Assembly (NCBI GenBank): GCA_030430075.1
Contig: JAUIGN010000029.1
Coordinates: 34,790 to 98,789 of the forward strand
Length of the DNA: 64,000 nt
Direction: 5' to 3'
DNA from: a bacterium
Lineage (GTDB): Bacteria; Planctomycetota; Planctomycetia; Pirellulales; Pirellulaceae
Below, one piece after another: positions 57,318-64,000 of this stretch. The stretch's first letter is position 1; each line of letters starts with the position of its first letter. Made by a program: the position numbers and the translations under genes. The notes beneath the pieces were generated by a model. The model was not told where the DNA came from and made no database searches. It worked only from the letters and a program-made list of their open reading frames with translations.

Positions 57318-57542
57318 CGTCGAGTCAGGCGAAGCGGGCCCGGAAACTTTCGGCCCTCCGGCTACCAGCCCAAGAACTTTCTCTTTTCTTGCACGCAAGA
57401 GCAGATTTTGTGGCCCCGTTGTTGGGTCAATGTCGCATGTTCTTGCGGCGGGTTGCGCCGCATCCCGCGCCGGCTGGTCGTATCACGCGGTATCAGCCTG
57501 CAGCAACTCTTTTTTCGTTGGTCGGGCAAACCAAGGACGACG

Positions 57543-58265
57543 ATGGAATTTCTCGAAGTACCGCTCTTTGACGACGATATCTACAAACTGGTCGTTCGCT
57601 TTGCGATTGATCTCTTCTTTCTCTCACTGATCGTGGTCTTCGCGATCTACCCCTCGCAGCGGCAACGCGAGTTTGCCTTTACGGCGGTGATGTTGAACGT
57701 GACCGTCTTCTTCATCTGCTTCACGATGAAGAAACTGGAACTGGACCTCGGGCTGGCGCTTGGCCTGTTCGCCGTCTTCGGTGTCCTCCGCTATCGCACC
57801 GCCGCGCTGCGCCCAAAGGAGATGACTTACCTGTTCATCGTGATTGGAATTGCTGTCATCAATTCGCTGTCGAACAAGAAGACCAGTTATGCGGAAGTCA
57901 TGATGGTCAACTCGCTGATTTTCGGGGCGGCGATGCTCAAAGAGTGGGTCGTGGGGCGCAGTCCGGATAGCGCGGCTTCCGCCAATGGAAAGGTCCGCGA
58001 TGACGCGAACGGGAACGCGAACGGGAAAGGGGACCGCAAATCCGATAGCGCCGCTAAGGGGGCCAAGTTCTCCATCGAATATGATCGGCTCGATTTGCTC
58101 GGAGACGCCCATCGAGCTGAGTTGCTCGCCGATCTATCCAAGCGGTCGGGGCTGGATGTGGTGAAGGCCGAGGTCAAAGCGGTTGACCTCCTGCAGAACA
58201 AGGCGAGCCTGACGATCTGGATTGCGCCGCCGCCGGCCGAGGACCAGGCGGGCTCACCCAATTGA
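57543..58265 (+). CDS. DUF4956 membrane protein
   Basis: 240 residues from ATG 57543, with AAGGA six bases upstream. The open frame continues much further back but only through the repeat array, which is not coding. About four TM helices lie in residues 14-140 (IDLFFLSLIVVFAIYPSQRQREFAF, LNVTVFFICFTMKKLELDLGLALGLFAVFGVLRYRT). The motif FGVLRYRT-ALRPKEMTYLF is the DUF4956 hallmark. A Ser/Asn/Gly-rich linker (NGNANGKGDRK) joins a soluble C-terminal alpha/beta domain (about 175-230). As far as I recall, DUF4956 genes often sit with VTC-type polyphosphate polymerases and CotH kinases. A CotH gene follows here, but no VTC gene is present. Confidence 0.92.
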   Translation: MEFLEVPLFDDDIYKLVVRFAIDLFFLSLIVVFAIYPSQRQREFAFTAVMLNVTVFFICFTMKKLELDLGLALGLFAVFGVLRYRTAALRPKEMTYLFIVIGIAVINSLSNKKTSYAEVMMVNSLIFGAAMLKEWVVGRSPDSAASANGKVRDDANGNANGKGDRKSDSAAKGAKFSIEYDRLDLLGDAHRAELLADLSKRSGLDVVKAEVKAVDLLQNKASLTIWIAPPPAEDQAGSPN

Positions 58266-58643
58266 CGGCCTTCGGTGATTCCCCGTCCCCCCGTGATGGC
58301 TCCGTGCAGGGGCTCCGTGCAGGGACACGCAAGATGCTCCGGGCCGCTGGGGATCCGATCAGTTTCCGAGCGACCGCGGTTGGTGACGACGGGCTCACGC
58401 ACAGGCGCGCCCCAGCAAGGCTCCCGCAGCGATCTTCAAGAAAGGGTGGCCCGATTGGTGCGCGGATGGCGCATTGGAAGAGGGAACGGTTGTGATGCCC
58501 CCTCCGCGTTTCGGCGGCGGTGGCCATTACCTGACGGTAGCCGCTTGCCGTCTGCACTCCCTGTCCCCTAGCTGACTGCACCGACGTGTCTCTACGAAAC
58601 AAACGTGTCCTTATCCTGTGGTGAGAACTCCGAGAACGATCCC
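58266..58643. other. Intergenic region between DUF4956 and CotH genes
   Basis: 378 bases, no convincing gene. The 13-bp word gctccgtgcaggg is directly repeated at about 58301-58325. No clear promoter or terminator was seen. The CotH gene may be transcribed from here or by read-through. Confidence 0.45.
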
Positions 58644-60422
58644 ATGCAAATTTCTTCTCTGCCCGTGCGTACGATCTGTATTTCCACCTTGCTCTGGCTG
58701 GGCGTGATGTCACCGCTTAGCAACGCACAGCCGCCGGGCATGGACGGTGGCAAGCGCGAGTTGCTTGAACAATTCGACAAGGACAAGAACGGGTGGCTCG
58801 ACGCCGCAGAGCGACAAAGGGCGCGAACCTTCGTGCAAGAACACCCGGCACCACGACGCGGCCCGGGTGGACCGGGTGGACCGGGTGGGCCGGGTGGGCC
58901 GGGTGGATTCGGCGGATTCGGGCCCAGAAGGCCGGGCGCGTTTGGGCCGCCGCCCGAGGCGGGACCCGGTGGGCCGGAACGTCGTCGTGGACCGGGCGGG
59001 TTCGGCGGCCGCCGAGGACCAGGCGGACCAAGCGGACCTGGCGGCCCCGGTGGCCCAGGCGGACCGGGTCGAGGCAGCAATCGCCCCCCGGCAACGGCCG
59101 GCCAGAAAGTTTCCAAATCGTCAGTCCAGCCGTTGGACGGCGATCTGTACGACACGACTCTCCTGCGAACCATCTTTATCGACTTCGAAAACGCCGACTG
59201 GGAAGCAGAGCTCGAAGACTTCCGCGGAACCGACGTCGACGTGCCGGCAACCTTGACCGTCGACGGCACGGCCTATCCGAACTGCGGCATTCACTTTCGC
59301 GGCGCGTCCTCGTATTTCGCGGTGCCGACAGGCTACAAGCGGTCGTTGAACATCTCAGTCGATCTGGCCGACGAAGATCAACGGTTGCTCGGCTACAAGA
59401 CGCTGAACCTGCTCAACGCGCATGGCGACGATTCAATGATGAGTACGGTGTTGTATTCCCACGTCGCCCGGCAGCACCTGCCGGCTCCGAAAGCCAATTT
59501 CGTGCGTGTCGTGATCAACGGAGAAAACTGGGGCGTCTACACGAACGTCGAACAGTTCAATAAGGATTTTCTCAACGCGAACTACGCGAGCGGTAAAGGA
59601 GCCCGTTGGAAGGTAAGCGGTTCACCGCGCGGCGGCGGCGGGTTGGATTACCGCGGGGACGATCCGGAGAATTACCAGCACCCGTACGAACAGAAGTCGG
59701 GCGGAAAGAAGTCCCTGGCGAAGCTCATCGAGCTGTGTCGTGTGTTGGAGGAGACGCCGACCGACGAGTTGCCGGCGGCGTTGGAGCCAATCGTCGATGT
59801 CGATGAACTGCTCTGGTTTCTGGCCATCGACAACGGCCTGATCAACTCGGACGGCTATTGGGTTCGGGCAAGCGATTACAGCATTTTCCTCGACCAGGAC
59901 AACCGCTTTCACTTCATACCACACGATATGAACGAAGCGTTCCGGGGGGCCCACGGGCCAGGGATGCGCGGCCCTGGAGGACCGCGCGGCGTGGGACCGG
60001 GGCCCCGAGGTGGCCGACCGCCATTCGGTGAACCTCGCGGCAACACGGATCGCCCGGCGATGAACTCGCCATTTGAACTCGATCCGCTCATCGGAATGGA
60101 TGATCCCAGCAAGCCACTGCGAAGCAAGGTCCTGGCCGTTCCGAAGTACCGCGAGCAGTACCTGCGCAACGTCCGTGAGCTGGCCGCCAAGTCGCTCGAC
60201 TGGCAGTCACTCGGGCCGATCGTCAGGCAACAGGCGTCGCTGATCCGTGATGCCGTCAAGGCCGACACTCGAAAGCTCGCCTCATACGAAGCTTTCCTGG
60301 CGGCGACCGGCGAGCCGCAACGAGTGTCGCGGCAACCTGAAGCACGCGGTGGTCACGGTCCAACGAACCTTAAAGAATTCGCCGACGGGCGGCGAAACTA
60401 CCTGTTGCAAGCCACGCGTTAG
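58644..60422 (+). CDS. Secreted CotH-family kinase with EF-hand and collagen-like Gly/Pro region
   Basis: 592 residues from ATG 58644. The signal peptide ends near SPLSNAQPP. An EF-hand-like loop (FDKDKNGWLDAAE, about 42-54) precedes a low-complexity Gly-Pro-Gly region (about 72-150, many GPGGPGGPG units) encoded by repetitive DNA. The CotH domain follows (about 165-560): IHFRGASSYFAVPTGYKRSL, LNLLNAHGDDSMMSTVLYS, FVRVVINGENWGVYTNVEQ, FLAIDNGLINSDGYW and FHFIPHDMNEAF. A second Gly-rich insertion (HGPGMRGPGGPRG) lies in the domain at about 437. CotH proteins are atypical secreted protein kinases that phosphorylate Ser in secreted targets in Bacillus spores. Paired with DUF4956 upstream. The substrate here is unknown. 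Confidence 0.9.
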   Translation: MQISSLPVRTICISTLLWLGVMSPLSNAQPPGMDGGKRELLEQFDKDKNGWLDAAERQRARTFVQEHPAPRRGPGGPGGPGGPGGPGGFGGFGPRRPGAFGPPPEAGPGGPERRRGPGGFGGRRGPGGPSGPGGPGGPGGPGRGSNRPPATAGQKVSKSSVQPLDGDLYDTTLLRTIFIDFENADWEAELEDFRGTDVDVPATLTVDGTAYPNCGIHFRGASSYFAVPTGYKRSLNISVDLADEDQRLLGYKTLNLLNAHGDDSMMSTVLYSHVARQHLPAPKANFVRVVINGENWGVYTNVEQFNKDFLNANYASGKGARWKVSGSPRGGGGLDYRGDDPENYQHPYEQKSGGKKSLAKLIELCRVLEETPTDELPAALEPIVDVDELLWFLAIDNGLINSDGYWVRASDYSIFLDQDNRFHFIPHDMNEAFRGAHGPGMRGPGGPRGVGPGPRGGRPPFGEPRGNTDRPAMNSPFELDPLIGMDDPSKPLRSKVLAVPKYREQYLRNVRELAAKSLDWQSLGPIVRQQASLIRDAVKADTRKLASYEAFLAATGEPQRVSRQPEARGGHGPTNLKEFADGRRNYLLQATR

Positions 60423-60631
60423 TCCGGTCACCGCAGCCTGGGCAACTCATCAGACGCGCGGCACGGTGGATCGGATCACGACAAACGACTCCGAAACAGC
60501 GAGTCGCGCTGAGCAGTTGTTGGTGGGGTGAAGCAGGTTGTTTGTGGGGTGAGGAAGCGGGGTGGTCCAGCCCATTGCCGCCCCCTGCATCCAGCGCATC
60601 GCCCACTGTTCAGCGGCGCTGTTGCCTGCTG
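60423..60631. other. Convergent intergenic gap between CotH and Rrf2 genes
   Basis: About 209 bases. The only pattern is an 18- to 19-base near-repeat (gttgttggtggggtgaagc and gttgtttgtggggtgagga, about 60516-60555). No hairpin with a U-tract was seen. Confidence 0.4.
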
Positions 60632-61051
60632 TCAGCGCGCACGGCCCAACTGGCGTTTCGTGGGGGCGACATCCGCCAGGGTGACTTGATTCAGATACTC
60701 CATTTGAAGTCGTTCGGCTTCCGCCAACACACCCTTGAGCTTGCAGAATGATTGAATCGTGCAGACCCCTTCGGTGCTCACGCATTCCAACAAATGCATG
60801 TTTCCCTCGAAGGCTTCGATCACCTCGCCCAGCCGGATGTCGGCGGGTGCCTTCGCCAGTTCAATCCCGCCGCCGATACCGCGAATGCTGCGAACGTAGC
60901 CCAACCGGGCCAGTTGATTCACAACCTTGGAGAGGTGGTTCGCCGAAACACCGTACAACTGGGCCACCTTCGCCGCCGTGGTCCGCTCCGCGGTCGTCGC
61001 CAGGTACATGAGCGTGCGGAGGGCGAAATCCGTATGCGTCGTCAGGCTCAT
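60632..61051 (-). CDS. Rrf2-family regulator, NsrR-like (three-cysteine Fe-S site)
   Basis: 139 residues. The N-terminal winged helix shows MSLTTHTDFALRTLMYLA, TTAAKVAQLYGVSANHLSKV, LARLGYVRSIRGIGGGIELA, exactly the Rrf2 pattern. Cysteines C90, C97 and C103 lie in the position of the Fe-S ligands of NsrR (C91, C96, C102 in E. coli), so a cluster sensing nitric oxide or redox state is likely. The first spacing is longer by two residues, so IscR-like or another Rrf2 sensor cannot be excluded. It is transcribed alone from a promoter overlapped by a 28-bp palindrome, which points to autorepression. Start ATG 61051 with GGAAGA about nine bases before. Confidence 0.92.
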   Translation of the reverse strand: MSLTTHTDFALRTLMYLATTAERTTAAKVAQLYGVSANHLSKVVNQLARLGYVRSIRGIGGGIELAKAPADIRLGEVIEAFEGNMHLLECVSTEGVCTIQSFCKLKGVLAEAERLQMEYLNQVTLADVAPTKRQLGRAR

Positions 61052-61070
61052 TGAAACTCGATCTTCCGTT

Positions 61071-61098
61071 TATGCTAAATATGTATATTTTTAGCATA
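61071..61098. promoter_or_regulatory. 28-bp palindromic operator of the Rrf2/NsrR-like gene
   Basis: TATGCTAAA and TTTAGCATA are perfect 9-bp arms around a 10-base centre. An inner dyad AAATAT-g-TATATTT is nested in it. It lies 20-47 bases before the Rrf2-like start and just after the -10 box. The AT-rich nested dyad resembles NsrR sites in general character. Its position over the predicted start of transcription is suited to repression. Confidence 0.8.
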
Positions 61099-61099
61099 T

Positions 61100-61128
61100 T
61101 TTGTAGTCGACCCCCAGCACAACGTCAA
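61100..61128 (-). promoter_or_regulatory. Sigma-70-like promoter of the Rrf2/NsrR-like gene
   Basis: On the minus strand TTGACG (61128-61123) and TACAAA (61105-61100) are separated by 17 bases. Five of six -35 bases and four of six -10 bases match the consensus. Transcription would begin near 61093, inside the palindrome. Confidence 0.6.
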
Positions 61129-61270
61129 GCGCGGCTCCTGCCGAATGTTCGCCAGCGGGACCGTCGCCGCCAGGATGCCCGGACGACGCCGGCCGCAGCC
61201 GGCACGGATCGACGGGGTGTCTCCGCAGGCTCAACTCGCAGGTGAGATGGCTCAAGAGCCGAGCGCACGA

Positions 61271-62080
61271 CTATCGGCTCTCGCTGCCCACGATCGCGGC
61301 CTGCTGCTCGGGCGTGGTGATGCCGGGGGGCAGTTCGAGGATTTGGATGTTGCGGAAGTGAATCTCCGAACCTTCCGACTCGAGGCACAGATATCCTTTG
61401 CGGACCGAAGAATTTCGAATCGAGTTCACAAACTTGCCATTGATCGAGAGTTTGACGGTTCCGTCAACACAGACGACGTCATACACATTCCATTCCCCGG
61501 CGCCTTTGCACCGCAATTCGACGGACATGCTGCGGGAACCCCGGGGATGATCCGGCGTGGCTGTCAGGCCACCAGCACCAAACAACTCGCCGGAAATATA
61601 CCCGATATGCTGAGGTTCTCCGTTCGCTTTACGATGCAGGTTCACCCACTCCAACTCCAGCATCTGCACTTCCATCCCTTTGGGTAACCGCTTGCCCGCG
61701 GGGACCTGCCCTTCGCTCCACACGAATACGCCGGAGTTGCCGCCAGGTTTCATGTGTCGCCATTCGATATGGAGAAGAAAATTCTCATACTGTCGTTCGG
61801 AACGCATCACGCCGATCGGCAACCCGCTGCATACCAGCAAGCCATCTTTGACCTGCCACGTTTCCGGCGACGTATTGACGTCGACCCATCCACTGAGATC
61901 GCGTCCGTTGAAGAGAGACACAAACTTCGGCAGCATCGCCGGCTCGCTCGGATCCGCCGGTTGCGCCGCGTCGCGGCGCGTTTCATCGCCCATCGCTTGC
62001 CCACCGAGGAACCGTTCGGCCGATGTCAAAACCAGCAGGACGAGGCAACTCGAGGCGATCATCGTCGGTCGTATCAGCAT
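61271..62080 (-). CDS. DUF1080 (3-keto-disaccharide hydrolase domain) secreted protein
   Basis: 269 residues, ATG 62080 with GGAGA six bases before. The signal peptide is at about 1-28. A single DUF1080 concanavalin-like beta-sandwich follows: FVSLFNGRDLSGWVDV, TWQVKDGLLVCSG, YENFLLHIEWRHMKPGGNSGVFVW, GMEVQMLELE, GEWNVYDVVCVDGTVKLSING and GYLCLESEGSEIHFRNIQI. All canonical motifs, including the GNSG and E-x-Q strands, are present. Members hydrolyse 3-keto-glucosides or act as sugar-binding modules. It lies 215 bases after the DUF1501 gene on the same strand, a common planctomycete pairing. The natural substrate is not deducible. Confidence 0.94.
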   Translation of the reverse strand: MLIRPTMIASSCLVLLVLTSAERFLGGQAMGDETRRDAAQPADPSEPAMLPKFVSLFNGRDLSGWVDVNTSPETWQVKDGLLVCSGLPIGVMRSERQYENFLLHIEWRHMKPGGNSGVFVWSEGQVPAGKRLPKGMEVQMLELEWVNLHRKANGEPQHIGYISGELFGAGGLTATPDHPRGSRSMSVELRCKGAGEWNVYDVVCVDGTVKLSINGKFVNSIRNSSVRKGYLCLESEGSEIHFRNIQILELPPGITTPEQQAAIVGSESR

Positions 62081-62295
62081 GGGGTTCTCCGCGGTGGGTG
62101 TCTCGTCTGGGGTCCGAAAGCGCTTCCGGAACGTCTCTGGCCGCCAACGCGGCGAGACGATTCACGAGCCTGCCATCGTAGCAACGTCCGGCGCCGTCTC
62201 GCAAGCAAGCAGGGAAGCCGCGTCAATCCGCAGCCAACGGGACATGTCACCGCATGCCCCGCTGCAGGCATTCCTGGACCGGGGACCGCGACGGC

Positions 62296-63660
62296 TCAGA
62301 TCAACTCCCGGATCGGCTCACCTTCGTTCAAAATTGGAATGGGCCGGCCGTTATAGTCCTTGATCGCGTGATGGCGATCGATTCCCAGATGGCGATAGAC
62401 GGTGGCCAGCAAGTCTTGCGGCGTGCAGGGTCGCTGGGTCGGGTATTCTGCCTTGGAATTCGTCGCCCCGACCACCTGGCCCATGTTGAGTCCGCCGCCG
62501 GAGACCAAGGCAGTATACGCCTGTGGCCAGTGGTTGCGCCCCGTGCCCTGGGCGTTCTGGCTGAGTCGCGGCGTGCGACCAAATTCGCCCATCACAACCA
62601 CCATGATTTGCTGGTCGAGCCCCCGGTTGAAAATATCTTCGATCAGGGCAGACAGGGCCTGATCGAGATAGGGCAGCCGTGTCCGCATGTAGCCGCCGAA
62701 GTGACCCGGCCGGCCGGCGTTCATGATATGGTCGTCCCAGTTGGTGAATTCCGGACCGTTCTTCGGCGTGTTGATATAGACCGAAGTGACGGCCGTGCCG
62801 GCTTCTGCGAGCCTCCGTGCCAGCAGGCAACCCTGGCCCCAGATATTGCGTCCATACCGGTCCCGCAACGCATCCTGTTCCTGACTGATGTCGAACGCCG
62901 CCGCGGTTTCCGGGCTGGTCAACAGCCGGAACGCCAGGTCACGAAACTCGTCGTTGGCGGCCAACGGACTCTGTTGGTCGACGGCGGCTCGAAACCGGTC
63001 GAGCTGTCCCAGCAGGTGCCGCCGATCCGCCAGTCCGCCATCGCCGCGCCCGGCGACAACATTCAGTTGCGGCGGATGGTAGCTCTTACTGGACGGATCC
63101 CCGGCCTCGAAAGGTGCGTGGTGCCGGCCGGCATATTGGGGCCGCGTCATGTAGAGCTTGTTGGGAATACTGACATAAGGAGGAATCGCCCGCGCATTCA
63201 TGCCTCGCACGCTGCTGGCGATGGAACCAAAGTCGGGATGCTCGCTCTTGGACGTCGACGTCGGATCGGGCCTGGTCGGAGTCTTGCCGGTCAAGACCTC
63301 GATGCCGCCATCGCTGTGGCTGCTCATTTCGTGGTGCAGGGAACGCACCAGCGAAAACTTGTCAGCGATCCTGGCTTGCCGAGGGAAGAGTTCGCAAATC
63401 TCCATGCCCGGCACGTTGGTCGCGATCGGCGCGAACACGCTGCGATAGGCGCTGGGCGCGTTTGGTTTCAGGTCGTACGTTTCCAGTTGCGAGGGCCCGC
63501 CGTGGCAATACAGGAGGATCACCGACGTCGGAGAATTCGACGTGCCCGCCAAGGTGCGCCGCGCCAGGACATCCGCCAGCGACAAGCCTCCCAGGGCGAA
63601 GGCGCCGAGCTGCAGGAATTCACGCCGGGGCAGCGGACCGGGGCAGCGCACAACCGACAT
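62296..63660 (-). CDS. DUF1501 secreted protein (sulfatase/phosphatase-like, Tat-type signal)
   Basis: 454 residues from ATG 63660, with AGGAG seven bases upstream; the in-frame start at 63693 has none. Twin-Arg-like PLPRREFLQLGAFALGG lies at about 10-26. DUF1501 motifs are SVILLYCHGGPSQLETYDLKP, FSLVRSLHHEMSSHSDGG, NIWGQGCLLARRLAEAG, NWDDHIMN and MVVVMGEFGRTPR near the end, followed by NHWPQAYTALVSGGG. The family belongs to the alkaline phosphatase superfamily, and the conserved D/H/E positions look intact. In planctomycetes it is normally preceded by a DUF1549/DUF1553 cytochrome gene, which here would be beyond the right edge or missing: 340 bases upstream show no such gene. Confidence 0.95.
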   Translation of the reverse strand: MSVVRCPGPLPRREFLQLGAFALGGLSLADVLARRTLAGTSNSPTSVILLYCHGGPSQLETYDLKPNAPSAYRSVFAPIATNVPGMEICELFPRQARIADKFSLVRSLHHEMSSHSDGGIEVLTGKTPTRPDPTSTSKSEHPDFGSIASSVRGMNARAIPPYVSIPNKLYMTRPQYAGRHHAPFEAGDPSSKSYHPPQLNVVAGRGDGGLADRRHLLGQLDRFRAAVDQQSPLAANDEFRDLAFRLLTSPETAAAFDISQEQDALRDRYGRNIWGQGCLLARRLAEAGTAVTSVYINTPKNGPEFTNWDDHIMNAGRPGHFGGYMRTRLPYLDQALSALIEDIFNRGLDQQIMVVVMGEFGRTPRLSQNAQGTGRNHWPQAYTALVSGGGLNMGQVVGATNSKAEYPTQRPCTPQDLLATVYRHLGIDRHHAIKDYNGRPIPILNEGEPIRELI

Positions 63661-64000
63661 TGGTAACTCCTGGGGCGGGATCGTTTGGTGCACCGTTGCT
63701 CACAACGGATGGCGGGTGAGGAAGCGTCAGTTTACCGGGTCGCTCGCATGATGGAAACTGATTTTCCCAACGCGCCATTGTACGGCTCGACGTCCTCCCT
63801 GACGGGCCGCCACGCCGCGCCCGACCGCCGGCTGCCGGCACCGGCGCCTGGAGATCGGCAACCGGCCGGGAAACCTGGCCTCACGTGCCCGGCGAGCCGG
63901 TTGCGTAGTGGTTTGCGGCGACCTGACCTGTCGGTGGGGTAGGAGTTGCGTAGTGAGTGCGGCAAGTGTCTTTTGGGCGCAGAGTGGCTGCAGGCCGCTC
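63661..64000. other. Upstream region of the DUF1501 gene to the window edge
   Basis: No gene is supported. The word gttgcgtagtg occurs twice at about 63899-63955. A GC-rich stretch at 63820-63880 has several ccgg/ccggc words able to fold. A partial gene entering from the right cannot be excluded, but no frame shows recognisable features. Confidence 0.4.

Larger units (their letters stand above)
56526..57542. other. 1-kb intergenic region dominated by tandem repeats
   Basis: It lies between the SUMF1-fold gene and DUF4956 gene. It holds the 12 x 33-bp array and two 21-bp tandem copies (listed separately). Several frames stay open across it only because the repeat unit is a multiple of three. 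No ribosome site or known domain supports a gene. Confidence 0.6.

Noticed and set aside
56489..57542. Repetitive proteins in several frames of the 33-bp array, including an N-terminal extension of DUF4956
   Set aside because: Open frames are a trivial result of a 33-bp stop-free unit; three or more frames are open at once, and DUF4956 has its own ribosome site at 57543.
62254..63666. Plus-strand frame of 470 codons opposite the DUF1501 gene
   Set aside because: Antisense shadow. The minus strand has a Tat-type signal, ribosome site and DUF1501 motifs.

Overview
The window looks like a chromosomal piece of a planctomycete (Planctomycetota, probably Planctomycetia). It is GC-rich. It carries several markers typical of that phylum: genes with planctomycete cytochrome/PSD domains (DUF1592/1588/1585 type), DUF1552, DUF1501 and DUF1080, an ECF sigma factor next to a Ser/Thr kinase, and four giant secreted proteins. 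Each giant protein has an Arg-rich N-terminus followed by a variant of the planctomycete LEDRxLLA / LEPR-XLL export motif. No rRNA, tRNA, CRISPR array, prophage or insertion sequence is visible.

Layout. (1) 1-8281, minus strand: a tightly packed eight-gene membrane redox operon. In transcription order it encodes a DoxX-like protein, a di-haem MauG/CCP-like cytochrome, a His-rich membrane protein, a small two-TM protein, a FixH/YtkA-like lipoprotein, a membrane polyferredoxin, a TM-anchored periplasmic protein, and a TPR/FG-GAP/UnbV (CRTAC1-like) protein that runs off the left edge. A terminator-like hairpin with a U-tract sits inside the operon just before the FixH-like gene. (2) 8586-11018, minus: a NarL/NarX-type two-component system directly upstream. 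(3) 11234-27385, minus: three consecutive giant secreted proteins. Two are adhesin/scaffold-like with cohesin-like and dockerin(-like) modules. The third combines a metzincin motif, a GH25 muramidase and an M23-type endopeptidase. (4) 28130-30556, minus: a TonB-dependent receptor. (5) 30971-35403, minus: a TPR Ser/Thr kinase and an ECF sigma factor, divergent from (6) 35677-44832, plus: a 3051-residue subtilase with two seven-bladed propellers, FG-GAP repeats and a dockerin.

(7) 45060-47930, minus: a RimB-RimK-AspA-like operon in which RimK carries a C-terminal RCK_C (TrkA-C) domain. (8) 48206-50953, plus: a Ser/Thr kinase with a PD40-like sensor. (9) 51539-56525, plus: a translationally coupled PSD-cytochrome / DUF1552 / SUMF1-fold operon. 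(10) 56526-60422, plus: a perfect-length 12 x 33 bp minisatellite, then DUF4956 and a CotH kinase. (11) 60632-61051, minus: an Rrf2/NsrR-like regulator with a 28-bp palindromic operator at its own promoter. (12) 61271-63660, minus: DUF1501 and DUF1080 genes.

The genes suggest a surface-oriented life style. Giant dockerin-bearing adhesins and hydrolases, TonB uptake and eukaryote-like kinases would sense and attack external polymers or cells, while the redox operon and its two-component system would handle extracytoplasmic electron transfer. A 67-bp dispersed intergenic repeat occurs three times, each time beside a Ser/Thr kinase gene.
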